Source of the DNA: an uncultured Alphaproteobacteria bacterium
GTDB taxonomy: Bacteria > Pseudomonadota > Alphaproteobacteria > UBA6615
Direction: 5' to 3'
NCBI GenBank assembly: GCA_943787745.1
Contig: CALSNJ010000002.1
Span: 1 to 64,000, forward strand
DNA: 64,000 nucleotides
Each line of letters begins with the position of its first letter. Within the stretch, counting starts at the first letter, position 1. The translations under genes were made by a program, and so were the position numbers. The notes beneath the pieces were generated by a model. The model was not told where the DNA came from. It ran no database searches and was given only the letters and a program-made list of their open reading frames with translations. Shown piece after piece: positions 54,337 through 64,000 of this stretch.

Positions 54337-55400
54337 CAATCGCCTCCGAGAGCGGCCTGCAGGTTCTCGATATTCACCATCGAATCCGGGTCCGACACGA
54401 CCTCGCCGATCTGGAATATCTGCTCGCCGGCGTCACGGAGCTTTGCGACAACTTTGCTTGCCGCATCTGCCTGAACAATCGCCACCATGCCGATCCCGCA
54501 ATTGAATGTCCGCGCCATTTCCATGTCGCTGACGCCGCCATTCGCCTGCAGCCAGGCGAAGACAGGCGATGCTGTCCAACTCGCGCCGTCGAGGTTGACG
54601 CCCAGTCCCTCGGGTAACACGCGCGGAATGTTCTCCAGAAGTCCGCCGCCGGTGATGTGTGCGAGCGCGTGAATGCCACCACCCTTGATGGCCTCCAGAC
54701 AAGGCTCCACATAAATGCGGGTCGGTTCGAGAAGGGCTTCGCCCAGAGTGATGGTGTGATCGAACGGAGCCGGGGCATCGAGTGAGGCACCGCTTTGCTC
54801 AATAATTTTGCGCACCAGCGAGTATCCGTTTGAATGAACACCGCTTGAGGCCAATCCGAGAACGACGTCTCCGGCCGCAACGGGGTTTGCTGGATCAGGC
54901 AATCCTGTCCCGCGTTCCATCGCGCCGACGGAAAAACCCGCCAGATCAAATTCACCCTTGGCATAGAGGCCTGGCATTTCTGCCGTCTCGCCACCTATCA
55001 ATGCGCAGCCAGCGATCGTGCAGCCCCGGGATACACCTTCGATAACCTTGGTGGCGACTTCGGGCTGAAGACCGCCCGTCGCAAAGTAATCGAGAAAGAA
55101 AAGTGGCTCGGCACCCTGAACAACCAGATCATTGACGCACATCGCCACCAGATCGATGCCGATGGAATCATATTTTTCCGTGTCGAATGCCAGCTTCAGC
55201 TTGGTGCCGACACCGTCGGTCGCTGACACCAGAATAGGGTCCTTGAACCCCGCTGCGCGCGGATCGAAAGACGCTCCGAAACCGCCCAGCGCATCCATCG
55301 TACCGGAACGCTGCGTTGCCGCCGCCAGCGGCTTGATCGCATCGACGAGTTTGTTGCCAGCTTCGATATCAACACCGGCATCCTTGTAGGAAAGCCCCAC
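54336..55400 (-). CDS. purM: Phosphoribosylformylglycinamidine cyclo-ligase PurM
   Basis: A 354-residue AIR synthetase: [47 protein letters not shown] and [14 protein letters not shown]. The start is GTG 55400. It is followed by purN with a one-base overlap. It is divergent from the DUF2066 gene over about 130 bases. Confidence 0.95.
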   Translation of the reverse strand: MGLSYKDAGVDIEAGNKLVDAIKPLAAATQRSGTMDALGGFGASFDPRAAGFKDPILVSATDGVGTKLKLAFDTEKYDSIGIDLVAMCVNDLVVQGAEPLFFLDYFATGGLQPEVATKVIEGVSRGCTIAGCALIGGETAEMPGLYAKGEFDLAGFSVGAMERGTGLPDPANPVAAGDVVLGLASSGVHSNGYSLVRKIIEQSGASLDAPAPFDHTITLGEALLEPTRIYVEPCLEAIKGGGIHALAHITGGGLLENIPRVLPEGLGVNLDGASWTASPVFAWLQANGGVSDMEMARTFNCGIGMVAIVQADAASKVVAKLRDAGEQIFQIGEVVSDPDSMVNIENLQAALGGD

Positions 55401-55531
55401 AATTCGTCTCCCATACGTGCTTTTGACGTTTTCGTGCTATTTCTTCGCCGAAGTCGCCAAGATGTGGATCCAAACGCGCCCGAATCGCGTTGTTGTTGCG
55501 GCTCACAATAGGTGTTTCGAGGTCATTTGCA

Positions 55532-56707
55532 ATGCGTCGCATAAGGTCAAAAAGCAGAGTGTTTCCGTCCCTTTTCGCAGTTTTTGCGATGTTGTGGATA
55601 TCCGTCGTGCCAAGTGCTGTGTCTGCGCAGCAGGTGACGAGCGAGGAAGTGTTCGTTGTTCGTGAAATCTCTGTTGATGAAACAGCGGAATCTACGTCTG
55701 CAGCGCGTATGCAGGCACTCGCGAAGGGCCAGATTACCGCTGCTCAGCGGCTGATGGATCGCCTGACACGCCCGCTGGACAGGTCGGCTCTGGCACCCCT
55801 CGATGCAGAAACGGTTCGAACGCTGGTGGCATCGTTCCAGATCGATAACGAGAAAACATCCAACGTGCGCTACCTGGCCGATATGACGGTCAGCTTTAAA
55901 CCCGCAGCGGTACGCCGTTTCCTCCAAACCTTTGGTGTGCCCTTCGCAGAAGTCCGCAGTCGTCCGGTTCTGATCGTTCCGGCACTCGCGCGAGAGACAG
56001 GTTACATCTTGTGGGAAGAGCCAAATCCCTGGCGGGAAGCCTGGCAGAACCATCCTTCCGCAGAAGGTCTGGTGCCGGTTGTGTCTCCCGTGGGAGACCT
56101 CGCGGATATTACCGGACTGTCCGCCGAGCAGGCCGTCGATGCAGATGTCGGCGCGCTCCATGATGCCGCGACGCGATATGGCGCAGGCACTGCGATGGTG
56201 GCCATTGCGTCTCTTGATCAGTCTACGCCCGGCGGAGAACGCATCGATATAACGCTGATCCGCGTGGGCCGATCGGATGAATTGCCGTTGCTGATTTCAC
56301 TGCAAATTCTTGCTGATGAGCCACTGGAGGCGTTTCTGGGGCGGGCCGTCTCGCTTGTTATCGAGGCGCTCAACACGGAATGGAAAAACGAGAACATTTT
56401 CACGTCCGGTCAGTCCGGACGGTTGCGCGCGGCGGTTCCTGTTTCAGATTTGAAAAGCTGGGTCGAAATTCAGCGCCGTCTTTCGCGTGCACCAAATGTT
56501 TCGGCGGTGCATGTTTTGGCTCTGACAGCGAATTCAGCTGAAATTGAAATCGACTATCGCGGAGACACGGACCGGCTTGAACGCGCACTCTTGCGGTCAG
56601 ATCTTTTGCTGGAACCAAGTGGATTCGGTGATCCGAGTGCCGAAACGGGGCTTACGCCGTCTGAGGTGATCCTGCCGACGCATGTGCTTCGTCTCGCAGG
56701 CTTTTGA
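55532..56707 (+). CDS. DUF2066 domain-containing exported protein
   Basis: A 391-residue protein with a signal peptide (FPSLFAVFAMLWISVVPSAV to SAQQ) and the DUF2066 pattern: SARMQALAKGQITAAQRLMD, NVRYLADMTVSFKPAAVRRF, VPFAEVRSRPVLIVPAL. Function unknown; the repeated alpha/beta structure suggests a scaffold in the periplasm. I use ATG 55532 after GAGGT. It sits 12 bases before hdaA, an arrangement common in alphaproteobacteria. Confidence 0.82.
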   Translation: MRRIRSKSRVFPSLFAVFAMLWISVVPSAVSAQQVTSEEVFVVREISVDETAESTSAARMQALAKGQITAAQRLMDRLTRPLDRSALAPLDAETVRTLVASFQIDNEKTSNVRYLADMTVSFKPAAVRRFLQTFGVPFAEVRSRPVLIVPALARETGYILWEEPNPWREAWQNHPSAEGLVPVVSPVGDLADITGLSAEQAVDADVGALHDAATRYGAGTAMVAIASLDQSTPGGERIDITLIRVGRSDELPLLISLQILADEPLEAFLGRAVSLVIEALNTEWKNENIFTSGQSGRLRAAVPVSDLKSWVEIQRRLSRAPNVSAVHVLALTANSAEIEIDYRGDTDRLERALLRSDLLLEPSGFGDPSAETGLTPSEVILPTHVLRLAGF

Positions 56708-56719
56708 TCGGGTTCGCTC

Positions 56720-57400
56720 GTGACACGCCAACTTATTCTTGATCTTGGTCATCGCACAGCAACGGGCCGTGCGGACTACCTCGTTTCGAGCAGCAATGCC
56801 GAAGCCGTTGAGTGGATCGACCGCTGGCCGGAATGGCCAGCGCGCGCGCTTGTGATCTGGGGACCGGCCGCATCGGGTAAGACCCATCTTGGTCATGTCT
56901 GGTGTGCGGTCAGCGGAGCTGAACGTATATCGCCTGAAGATGTGCGTGCAGCAGATGCTGGCATTTTGCGACGGCGCAATAGCAGTTTCTTTCTCGATGA
57001 TGCGGAGCAGCTCGCAGGTGACGGGGAAGACGAAGAGGCCTTGCTGCACCTCTACAATTATTTGCTTGAGACCGATGGCGCACTTCTGTTGGCATCCGAG
57101 AAGGCGCCAGCCTTCTGGCCGGTTGCTCTGGCGGACTTGTCGTCACGTATGAAGGCACTACAGGGCAGTGGCATCGCGCCGCCCGATGACAGCCTGCTCG
57201 CGGCGTTGTTGATCAAGCAGTTTCAGGATCGTCAGCTGCGCGTTGGCGAGGAAGTGATTACCTATCTGGTGCCACGTATGGAACGGTCCTTTGAGGCCGT
57301 TGCCCGTATCGTGACCGCTATTGATACAACGGCACTGGCACGGTCGCGCCCGGTAACAGTGCCGCTTGTGCGCGAAGTTCTTGAAGAAATTGGCGTTTGA
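56720..57400 (+). CDS. hdaA: HdaA/Hda-like DnaA regulatory inactivator
   Basis: A 226-residue AAA+ protein with the DnaA-like fold but no DNA-binding domain: QLILDLGHR near the N-terminus (clamp-binding-like QL-[LI]-D-L), P-loop WGPAASGKTHLGHVW, Walker B SFFLDDAEQL and a sensor region. Hda proteins, working with the sliding clamp, stimulate ATP hydrolysis by DnaA and so limit initiation. GTG start 56720. It follows the DUF2066 gene and precedes ppk. Confidence 0.88.
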   Translation: MTRQLILDLGHRTATGRADYLVSSSNAEAVEWIDRWPEWPARALVIWGPAASGKTHLGHVWCAVSGAERISPEDVRAADAGILRRRNSSFFLDDAEQLAGDGEDEEALLHLYNYLLETDGALLLASEKAPAFWPVALADLSSRMKALQGSGIAPPDDSLLAALLIKQFQDRQLRVGEEVITYLVPRMERSFEAVARIVTAIDTTALARSRPVTVPLVREVLEEIGV

Positions 57401-57518
57401 CCGACCCCGAAGTCGAATTGTCATGGTGCTGTCACAAATTGCGGACATGTTGCGATCACGCTAGCTTGGCGCATTGCCAAGTCTTTGCGCGCTATCAATC
57501 CTGACAAGAAATGAACCT

Positions 57519-59681
57519 GTGGTTTCTGAACTGACAGCTGAATATCAAGATTCTGTTCCGGCAATTTCTATGGATTCGCCAGACCGATTCATCAATCGCG
57601 AGCTGTCGTGGCTGGCGTTCAATGAACGTGTTCTTGAAGAGGCAGAAAACGCCAACCATCCGCTTTTGGAGCGGCTTCGGTTCCTCTCGATTTCTGCGTC
57701 CAATCTCGACGAGTTCTACATGGTTCGTGTCGCAGGCCTGAAAGGGCAGGTGGATGCGGGCGTGACGACACACAGTCAGGAAGGGCTGTCACCGAGCGAA
57801 CAGCTCGCCGCAATCAATGCGCGTGCGGGCGCATTGATGGGAGAACAGCAGCGGATATGGCGAACACTGGTCGGGCAGCTTCGTGACTGTGACCTGACGG
57901 TTGTTGAGCCTGATGAGCTGACAGACGAAGAGCGTGCATGGCTCGAAGAGCGATTCATGAGCACCATTTTTCCGGTGCTGACGCCGCTCGCTGTTGATCC
58001 AGCCCATCCATTTCCGTTTATTCCAAATCTTGGTCTTGCACTGGCGATGGATCTGTTCCGCGCGTCAGACAATCGCGAGATGATTGGCTTGCTGCCGTTA
58101 CCGGGGCAGATCGAGCGGTTCATCCGCCTGCCGGGAACCGCGCCGCGATTCATTCTTCTCGAACGCTGCGTCACGATGTTCATGGGACATGTCTTTCCGG
58201 CCTTTGAGTTGCGTGGGCACGGCACATTTCGGGTCATCCGGGACAGCGATATTGAGGTGCTTGAGGAGGCTGAAGATCTCGTGCGGCTTTTCGAGAGCGC
58301 ACTCAAGCGTCGCCGGCGTGGTTCGGTTATCCGTCTGACCTTCGATTCGGACATGCCCGAGAGTCTGCGCAAATTCGTGGTTGGTCAAAGTGATGTGGAC
58401 GATCAGGACGTGTTTCTCTTGGAGGGGCTCCCCGGGCTGGACCGGACCAAGGAGCTCATCATCGACGAACGCGGTGATCTTCTGTTTCAGCCCTTCAATA
58501 TTCGCTTTCCCGAACGTATTCGGGACTTTGCCGGGGATTGCTTTGCCGCGATCCGGGCCAAGGACATCGTGGTCCATCACCCGTTCGAATCCTTCGATGT
58601 TGTTGTCCAGTTCCTGCGCCAGGCCGCGCGCGATCCGCAGGTCGTGGCGATCAAGCAAACGCTTTACCGCACCTCCGAAAACTCACCGATTGTCGAAGCC
58701 CTGATTGAAGCCGCTGAAGCGGGCAAGAACGTGACGGCGCTGGTCGAGCTTAAGGCGCGTTTTGACGAGGAGGCCAATATCCGCTGGGCGCGTGAGCTCG
58801 AACGCGCGGGCGTGCAGATCGTCTATGGGTTTATCGACCTGAAGACCCACGCCAAGATCAGTCTCGTGCACCGCCGCGAAGGTTCCGATCTGCGCAGCTA
58901 TGTGCATTTCGGGACCGGCAACTACCATCCGATCACGGCGCGGATTTACACTGACCTCAGCTATTTCACGCAAGACCCTGTGCTGTGCCGCGATGCTTCG
59001 CGCGTCTTCAACTACATGACGGGTTACGCGCGCCCCGAAGAGCTTGAAAAGGTTTCTGTTGCGCCGCTCAGCCTGCGCGAAACCCTGATGCGGCGTATTG
59101 AGGAAGAAATCGAACATGCGCGTGCCGGTCGCACGGCTGAAATCTGGGCGAAACTCAACAGTCTCGTCGATGGCGATATTATTGATGCCCTTTACCGCGC
59201 CTCTCAGGCCGGGGTGACCATCCGCCTGGTGATCCGCGGCATATGCTGTCTGCGCCCCGGCGTTCCCGGGTTGAGCGAGAACATTGAAGTCCAGAGCATT
59301 ATCGGTCGTTTTCTCGAGCATGCCCGAATCGCGGCGTTCAGCGGTGGCGAGGAATTGCCCAACGACAATGCCCGGCTTTACATCTCCTCGGCGGACTGGA
59401 TGCCACGCAATCTGGATCGCCGGGTTGAACTTTTCGTGCCGATCGAGCATGGCACGGTGCATGAGCAAATTCTCGACCAGATCATGGTTGCGAATCTGCT
59501 GGATCGCGCCCAAAGCTGGGATATGAGGGCCGATGGCACTTATTCCCGGATCGATACCAGTGGCGAGCAAGACCCATTCAGCGCGCACAAATATTTCATG
59601 ACAAATCCGAGCCTCTCCGGGCGCGGAAGTGCATTGAAAAAGCCGGGCAGCGCGCCACAACTACTTGCCCATCCCGACTAG
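57519..59681 (+). CDS. ppk: Polyphosphate kinase 1
   Basis: A 720-residue PPK1: [48 protein letters not shown]-like [39 protein letters not shown], and the phospho-His in [35 protein letters not shown] follows. It makes long-chain polyphosphate from ATP. The start is uncertain: GTG 57519 (used), TTG 57474 (track) or ATG 57570. The ppx gene follows 12 bases later. Confidence 0.93.
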   Translation: MVSELTAEYQDSVPAISMDSPDRFINRELSWLAFNERVLEEAENANHPLLERLRFLSISASNLDEFYMVRVAGLKGQVDAGVTTHSQEGLSPSEQLAAINARAGALMGEQQRIWRTLVGQLRDCDLTVVEPDELTDEERAWLEERFMSTIFPVLTPLAVDPAHPFPFIPNLGLALAMDLFRASDNREMIGLLPLPGQIERFIRLPGTAPRFILLERCVTMFMGHVFPAFELRGHGTFRVIRDSDIEVLEEAEDLVRLFESALKRRRRGSVIRLTFDSDMPESLRKFVVGQSDVDDQDVFLLEGLPGLDRTKELIIDERGDLLFQPFNIRFPERIRDFAGDCFAAIRAKDIVVHHPFESFDVVVQFLRQAARDPQVVAIKQTLYRTSENSPIVEALIEAAEAGKNVTALVELKARFDEEANIRWARELERAGVQIVYGFIDLKTHAKISLVHRREGSDLRSYVHFGTGNYHPITARIYTDLSYFTQDPVLCRDASRVFNYMTGYARPEELEKVSVAPLSLRETLMRRIEEEIEHARAGRTAEIWAKLNSLVDGDIIDALYRASQAGVTIRLVIRGICCLRPGVPGLSENIEVQSIIGRFLEHARIAAFSGGEELPNDNARLYISSADWMPRNLDRRVELFVPIEHGTVHEQILDQIMVANLLDRAQSWDMRADGTYSRIDTSGEQDPFSAHKYFMTNPSLSGRGSALKKPGSAPQLLAHPD

Positions 59682-59693
59682 TCTCTGTATGGC

Positions 59694-61202
59694 GTGGCGT
59701 CGATGGCGCCTAACCTGTCCAACAACACCTTTCGACCGGCCGCAGTTGTCGATATCGGCTCGAATTCCATTCGCCTTGTGGTCTTTCGTGATCGCACGCG
59801 GGCACCTGTGGCCGTGTTCAATGAGCGGGTCATCTGCGGGATCGGGCGGGATATGGCCCGCACCGGCCATTTGCACAAAGACGGCGTCGAACAGGCACTG
59901 GCAAACCTGCCGCGCTTTGCCGCAATCGCCCGGTCCATGGACATTCAGGACACGGCCCTGCTGGCGACGGCTGCGACCCGTGAAGCCGCGGATGGTCCGG
60001 ACTTTCTCAGGAAGATCGAAGATATATTTGACCGTCCGGTGTTGCAGCTTGATGGGGACGAAGAAGCGCGTCTCGCGGCTGCCGGCGTCTTGTGTGGTCT
60101 GCCTGATGCCCGGGGTGTCGTGGCCGATTTGGGCGGGGGCAGTCTGGAACTTGCGGCGCTCTCAAAAGGCAAGCTCGGCCATTTTGTCACCTTGCCGCTC
60201 GGACCGCTGCTTCTGCTCGCGACTGTGGGCGATGATCGCAAGAAAGTTGCCAAAAGTGTTGATGCAGCGCTCGGGGGTGTGCCGTGGTTGTCCGATGCTG
60301 TCTCGGATGGGGCGATTTATATCGTGGGCGGTGCATGGCGCGCGCTGGCGCGTCTCCACATGGTGCAGACAGGATATCCATTGCGGGTCATCCACAATTA
60401 TCAGATCAGTGGGCGTGAAGCCGTCGAGTTTTGTGAGGTTGTCGCGGGACTGGGCGCATCTACGCTTTCCCGGATTGATGTGGTTCCCAAGGCGCGCGCC
60501 AATACCCTGCCGCTGGCGGCCGCTATTTTGCAGCGTCTGATTTCTGAATCTGGTGCCGAAAAGATCGTGTTTTCTGCGCTGGGTATTCGTGAGGGTCAGG
60601 TCTACGACTCCCTCGATGATCGTGCAAAGGCTGAAGACCCGCTGATCGTTGCCTGTGAAGAGGTGGCGGATCGCGAAAGTCGTTTCCCCGGTGTTGGTGA
60701 CGCCTTGTTTGACTGGGTCGCGCCGCTGTTTCTTGAGGAAACGCCCGCCGAAAAACGGCTGCGTCGCGCGGCTTGTCTGCTCGGCGATATTGGCTGGCAT
60801 GAGCACCCTGACTATCGCGCTGAGCAGGTCTATTTCCGTATTTTGCGTCTGTCGTTGCTGGCTTTGAGCCATGCGGAGAAAACCCAGATCGCGCTCGCGG
60901 TCTATCGCCGCTATGGCGGGTCGATGAACGATCAGGCGCTGCGCACCGCCGAGGCACTGCTCAGCGAGGACGATATTGTCTGGTCGCGGCGCCTAGGGGC
61001 CGCCCTTCGGATGGCGGAGACCCTGACCGCGGGCAACGCGACCCTGCTCGAAGGCGCAAAGTTGAAGCTCACCGATGAAACGCTGACCCTGACGATGAAG
61101 AACGGCAATGCCGCGCTTGTCGGCGATGTTGTCCGCATGCGGTTCGGGGCCTTGGCCCGCCAGTTCAATCGGATGCCGAAATTCGAAGGGAAGGGGCTTT
61201 AA
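59694..61202 (+). CDS. ppx: Exopolyphosphatase Ppx/GppA
   Basis: A 502-residue enzyme of the Ppx/GppA family: AVVDIGSNSIRLVVF and VVADLGGGSLELAAL bind phosphate, and a C-terminal HD-like helical domain follows (LLGDIGWHEHPDYRAE). It removes terminal phosphate from polyP or (p)ppGpp. Being right after ppk, it forms a make/break pair. Start GTG 59694 or ATG 59703. Confidence 0.92.
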   Translation: MASMAPNLSNNTFRPAAVVDIGSNSIRLVVFRDRTRAPVAVFNERVICGIGRDMARTGHLHKDGVEQALANLPRFAAIARSMDIQDTALLATAATREAADGPDFLRKIEDIFDRPVLQLDGDEEARLAAAGVLCGLPDARGVVADLGGGSLELAALSKGKLGHFVTLPLGPLLLLATVGDDRKKVAKSVDAALGGVPWLSDAVSDGAIYIVGGAWRALARLHMVQTGYPLRVIHNYQISGREAVEFCEVVAGLGASTLSRIDVVPKARANTLPLAAAILQRLISESGAEKIVFSALGIREGQVYDSLDDRAKAEDPLIVACEEVADRESRFPGVGDALFDWVAPLFLEETPAEKRLRRAACLLGDIGWHEHPDYRAEQVYFRILRLSLLALSHAEKTQIALAVYRRYGGSMNDQALRTAEALLSEDDIVWSRRLGAALRMAETLTAGNATLLEGAKLKLTDETLTLTMKNGNAALVGDVVRMRFGALARQFNRMPKFEGKGL

Positions 61203-61214
61203 GGCCGCTTTGGT

Positions 61215-62369
61215 CTAGCCGTCGATTTCGACCAGCCGGACCTTGCCATGTCCGGCACCCAGCGCGATCTCACCATGCTTGAGACGCAGCGCATCATCAC
61301 CAAAGATTTCCCGCCGCCAGCCTTGCAGGGCAGCAACATCGGCATTGTCATCGGCGGCAATCGCTTCGAGTTCGGCCACGGTGGCGACAAGCTTTTGGGC
61401 GACGTCATGAGTGTCGCATTTGAATTTGAGCAGGACTTTCAGCAAATCCATCAGCGGTCCGGCTCCCGGTGGCAATTCCACCAGCGGCGGTAGAACGGGC
61501 GCGTCGCCTTCCGGCAGGTCGCGCCCGGCTTCGACCGCGTCCATCAGGCCGCGTCCCATCTTGCCGTCAACAAAGCCTTTGGGAATGCCGCGCACCCGTG
61601 ACAGGCTTTTTGCGTTTTCCGGTGGGCGGGCGGCGATCTGGGAAAGCACGTCATCGCGCAGGATGCGGTTGCGCGGCTGGTCGCGGGTCATTGCCTCACG
61701 GTCACGCCAAGCGGCGACAGCCTGCAGAACGGCCAGATAACGTGGCTGGGCCCGCTTGGGCTTGAGGCGACGCCAGGCTTCTTCGGGGCGGACTTCATAT
61801 TTTTCGGGATTGGCGAGCTTGACCATTTCCTGCTCGACCCAGGCGATACGTCCGTTCTCTTCGATCTGCGCGCGGAGCTTTTCATAGGCCACCCGCAGAT
61901 GGGTCACGTCGGCCATCGCGTATTCGAGCTGTGAATCAGATAGCGGGCGCGCCGACCAGTCGGTGAACCGGCTGCCCTTGTCGAGGCTGACCTTGGCGAG
62001 CTTTGAGATCAGCCCCTCATAGCCGATCTGGTCGCCGAACCCGGCCACCATGGCCGCGATCTGGGTGTCGAAGAGCGGCTGGGGTGTGACGCCGCCGAAA
62101 TGGTGGAAAATCTCGATGTCCTGAGAGGCCGCGTGCATCACCTTGAGCACGTCCTCATTGGCGATCAGATCGTAGAGCGGCTGCAGGTCAATCCCGTCGG
62201 CCAGCGGGTCGATAATGGCCTCGTCATCCGGTCCGGCCACCTGAATCAGGCACAGGATCGGCCAGAACGTGCTCTCGCGCATGAACTCGGTATCAACGGT
62301 GATGTATTCGGCGCTGGACAGCGCCTCGCAGAACGCGGCGAGAGCGCCGGAATTGGTGATGACTTTCAT
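61215..62369 (-). CDS. rnd: Ribonuclease D
   Basis: A 384-residue 3'-5' exonuclease: DEDD motifs in TVDTEFMRE, VMHAASQDIEIF and LEYAMADVTHLRVAYEKL, and two HRDC-like helical domains in the C-terminal half. It trims tRNA and other small RNA precursors. The gene is convergent with ppx, and its stop is 12 bases from the ppx stop. Confidence 0.93.
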   Translation of the reverse strand: MKVITNSGALAAFCEALSSAEYITVDTEFMRESTFWPILCLIQVAGPDDEAIIDPLADGIDLQPLYDLIANEDVLKVMHAASQDIEIFHHFGGVTPQPLFDTQIAAMVAGFGDQIGYEGLISKLAKVSLDKGSRFTDWSARPLSDSQLEYAMADVTHLRVAYEKLRAQIEENGRIAWVEQEMVKLANPEKYEVRPEEAWRRLKPKRAQPRYLAVLQAVAAWRDREAMTRDQPRNRILRDDVLSQIAARPPENAKSLSRVRGIPKGFVDGKMGRGLMDAVEAGRDLPEGDAPVLPPLVELPPGAGPLMDLLKVLLKFKCDTHDVAQKLVATVAELEAIAADDNADVAALQGWRREIFGDDALRLKHGEIALGAGHGKVRLVEIDG

Positions 62370-62452
62370 GGGCCGCGTTTCTACAGGAAATCATTCGGGG
62401 CGGGAAGGCATGTCCAAATGGCGGGGATCGCCAGAACAACATTTGTCTAATC

Positions 62453-62485
62453 CGTCATGCCCGCACTTGTTGCGGACATCCACGT
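62453..62485 (+). repeat. REP-like repeat, left copy, next to GIY-YIG gene
   Basis: CGTCATGCCCGCACTTGTTG... is 33 bases and has an internal imperfect dyad (CCGCA/TGCGG). It is the reverse complement of the right copy with about four mismatches. It lies 43 bases upstream of the GIY-YIG start. Confidence 0.8.
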
Positions 62486-62528
62486 GTTCGACCATGCATG
62501 ATGAAAACAGGAGACGCACGCAGCCCGA

Positions 62529-62816
62529 ATGTCTGGCAGCTGGGTGTACATCATGACGAATAAGCCCAACGGCACGCTGTATGTCGGCGTGACGTCCGAT
62601 ATTGCCCGTCGAGCATGGGAGCATCGTGAGAGCGTTGTCGAAGGGTTCACCAGGAAGTACGGCTTGAAACGACTGGTTTATGTCGAATCACATGACGATA
62701 TTACTGCGGCCATCCAGCGGGAAAAGACCATTAAGCATTGGCCGCGTGCGTGGCGCGTAAATCTCATCCTCGAACGGAACCCGGATTGGAACGACCTCTA
62801 CGACACGCTGATATAG
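62529..62816 (+). CDS. GIY-YIG nuclease superfamily protein
   Basis: A 95-residue single-domain GIY-YIG protein: VYIMTNKPNGTLYVGVTSD (the GIY and YIG strands in the VYI/LYVGV form), then Arg and His in DIARRAWEHRE, and KTIKHWPRAWRVNLI. The catalytic Glu is likely in the EREK-like QREKTIKHW or earlier helix. Small UvrC-like proteins of this type are common in alphaproteobacteria, function unknown. It is enclosed by inverted copies of a 33-base repeat, which suggests a mobile or REP-linked unit. Confidence 0.9.
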   Translation: MSGSWVYIMTNKPNGTLYVGVTSDIARRAWEHRESVVEGFTRKYGLKRLVYVESHDDITAAIQREKTIKHWPRAWRVNLILERNPDWNDLYDTLI

Positions 62817-62834
62817 AGGCGTGTCGCCAATACG

Positions 62835-62867
62835 ACGTGGATGGCCGGAACAAGTCCGGCCATGACG
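62835..62867 (-). repeat. REP-like repeat, right copy, inverted relative to left copy
   Basis: ACGTGGATGGCCGGAACAAG... is the inverted partner of the left copy. It folds on itself as GGCCGGA-CAAG-TCCGGCC, so it is a better palindrome than the left one. It begins 19 bases after the GIY-YIG stop. Confidence 0.82.
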
Positions 62868-62998
62868 GCTTTGGAGTAAATGTGTTGTTGCCGGTGTCGA
62901 CACTGGTGATTTGCGGAAGCCTTGACACACGCACGCGTTCCATGGCCATTGGCCAACGCTCCTTCATGTTGAAATTCCAATAGATTCCGAGACCGACC

Positions 62999-64000
62999 AT
63001 GCATCCGTATCGATCCCATAATTGCGGCGAATTGCGCGAAGACCACGCTGGCGAGACGGTGCGTCTCTCGGGCTGGGTTCATCGCAAACGCGACCACGGC
63101 AATCTGCTGTTTGTCGACCTGCGCGACCCGTTCGGAATCACCCAATGCGTGATCGACACCTCCAGCCCGCTGTTCAAGGCTGTTGAGGATGCCCGGGTGG
63201 AATCCGTCCTGACGATTTCCGGCCCGGTGGTGACCCGCTCAGCTGAAACCATCAATGACGCGATCCCGACCGGCCACATTGAGGTCCAGCTCGCCGAGGT
63301 GAACGTCGAATCTCCGGCAGACGTGCTGCCGCTGCAGGTCAATTCCGACGAAGATACCGGCGAGGATATCCGCCTGCGTTACCGCTATCTGGACCTGCGC
63401 CGTGAAAAAGTCGCGCGCAATATCCTGCTGCGCTCGGACGTCATTTCCTCGATCCGCCGCCGCATGATCGAGGGCGGGTTCCGGGAGTTCCAGACACCGA
63501 TCCTCACCGCGTCCTCACCTGAAGGCGCACGTGACTATCTGGTGCCCTCGCGTTTGCACCCGGGCAAGTTCTACGCGCTGCCCCAGGCCCCCCAGCAGTT
63601 CAAGCAGCTGCTCATGGTGGCCGGTGTCGACAAGTACTTCCAGATTGCGCCGTGTTTCCGCGATGAAGACGCCCGGGCCGATCGCTCGCCCGGTGAGTTT
63701 TACCAGCTCGATTTTGAGATGGCCTTTGCCACCCAGGACGACGTGTTCAATGCCATCGAGCCGGTGATTGCCGGTGTGTTCGAGGAGTTCGCCGGTTTCA
63801 ACCGCGAGACCCCGTGGCCGGTGACCTCGACCCCGTTCCCGCGCATTGCCTATGCGGACTCGATGCTGAAATACGGCAACGACAAACCCGATCTGCGCAA
63901 CCCGCTGATCATCGCCGATGTCGCCGATGTGTTTGACGGGTCGGACTTCAAGATTTTCGCCGGGCTGATCGCCAAGGGCGGCACGGTCCGCGCCATTCCC
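62999..64000 (+). CDS. aspS: Aspartate--tRNA ligase (5' part, runs past window end)
   Basis: An open frame from ATG 62999 to the window end, 334 codons. It begins [21 protein letters not shown] and has the OB-fold [20 protein letters not shown], then class II motif 1 [20 protein letters not shown] and motif 2 [20 protein letters not shown] and YQLDFEM. The bacterial GAD insert begins at the end. It charges tRNA-Asp, possibly also tRNA-Asn. It is absent from the ORF track because no stop lies in the window. Confidence 0.95.
   Translation, partial: MHPYRSHNCGELREDHAGETVRLSGWVHRKRDHGNLLFVDLRDPFGITQCVIDTSSPLFKAVEDARVESVLTISGPVVTRSAETINDAIPTGHIEVQLAEVNVESPADVLPLQVNSDEDTGEDIRLRYRYLDLRREKVARNILLRSDVISSIRRRMIEGGFREFQTPILTASSPEGARDYLVPSRLHPGKFYALPQAPQQFKQLLMVAGVDKYFQIAPCFRDEDARADRSPGEFYQLDFEMAFATQDDVFNAIEPVIAGVFEEFAGFNRETPWPVTSTPFPRIAYADSMLKYGNDKPDLRNPLIIADVADVFDGSDFKIFAGLIAKGGTVRAIP

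Noticed and set aside
1-64000. tRNA, rRNA, CRISPR, prophage, toxin-antitoxin or integrase genes
   Set aside because: I looked in intergenic regions for cloverleaf-like or repeat-spacer structure and in the ORF list for such proteins and found none. A tRNAscan and an Rfam scan would settle small RNAs.

Overview
The window looks like a chromosomal segment of an alphaproteobacterium with fairly GC-rich DNA. The evidence is gene content and order: DUF2794, an HdaA-type DnaA regulator, a DUF2232 gene coupled to ribosomal protein L9, a bacterial aa3 oxidase subunit IV, and the order lptF-lptG-lptD-surA-rsmA. I cannot assign an order or family from sequence alone. Most of the window is housekeeping DNA. 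I see no rRNA, tRNA, CRISPR array, prophage or transposase, and no gene-free stretch longer than 300 bases.

Layout. 0-9 kb is more accessory: a YqaA membrane protein, a frameshifted exported amidohydrolase, a CocE-type hydrolase, a palindromic repeat, a TylF-like methyltransferase, a GNAT enzyme, an FMN hydroxy-acid dehydrogenase, an EF-hand protein, an adenine/adenosine deaminase, and a Tat-exported dioxygenase-fold protein paired with a flavin-less haem membrane protein. 9-15.4 kb holds dusA and a peptidoglycan-sugar salvage cluster (FemAB-like transferase, murQ, BadF-type kinase, nagA, namZ/DUF1343). 15.4-20.2 kb has a FlaG-like gene, DUF2794, a small lipoprotein and the YfgM-BamB-Der run. 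20.2-28.8 kb is a tightly packed minus-strand run: dnaB, alr, mlaE, mlaF, radA, cvpA, purF and an SDR. 29-35.2 kb has a quinone oxidoreductase, a lipoprotein, cfa-yaiI and rpsF-rpsR-DUF2232-rplI. 35.4-44 kb is fabD-fabG-acpP-fabF-mltG, then a HupE gene and two SDR genes, then yicC-gmk. 44.2-50.7 kb is the envelope block lptF-lptG-lptD-surA-rsmA. 50.9-64 kb is pepA-holC-ndk, a tiny aa3 oxidase subunit IV, purM-purN, DUF2066-hdaA-ppk-ppx, rnd, a GIY-YIG gene between inverted REP-like repeats, and aspS running off the window end.

Functional threads. Envelope biogenesis dominates: BamB, SurA and LptDFG for the outer membrane, MlaEF for phospholipid transport, MltG and Alr for the wall, and NamZ-kinase-MurQ-NagA for recovering wall sugars. 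Fatty-acid synthesis (fabD/G/acpP/fabF, cfa) and purine synthesis (purF/M/N) are the other coherent pathways.

Two things deserve most attention. One is the Tat-protein/haem-membrane-protein pair at 8.06-9.18 kb, which resembles MsrPQ in architecture but has a different periplasmic partner. The other is a set of four apparent single-base frameshifts: one in the amidohydrolase, one in rpsR and two in lptD. Because rpsR and lptD are normally essential, sequence error is a serious possibility.
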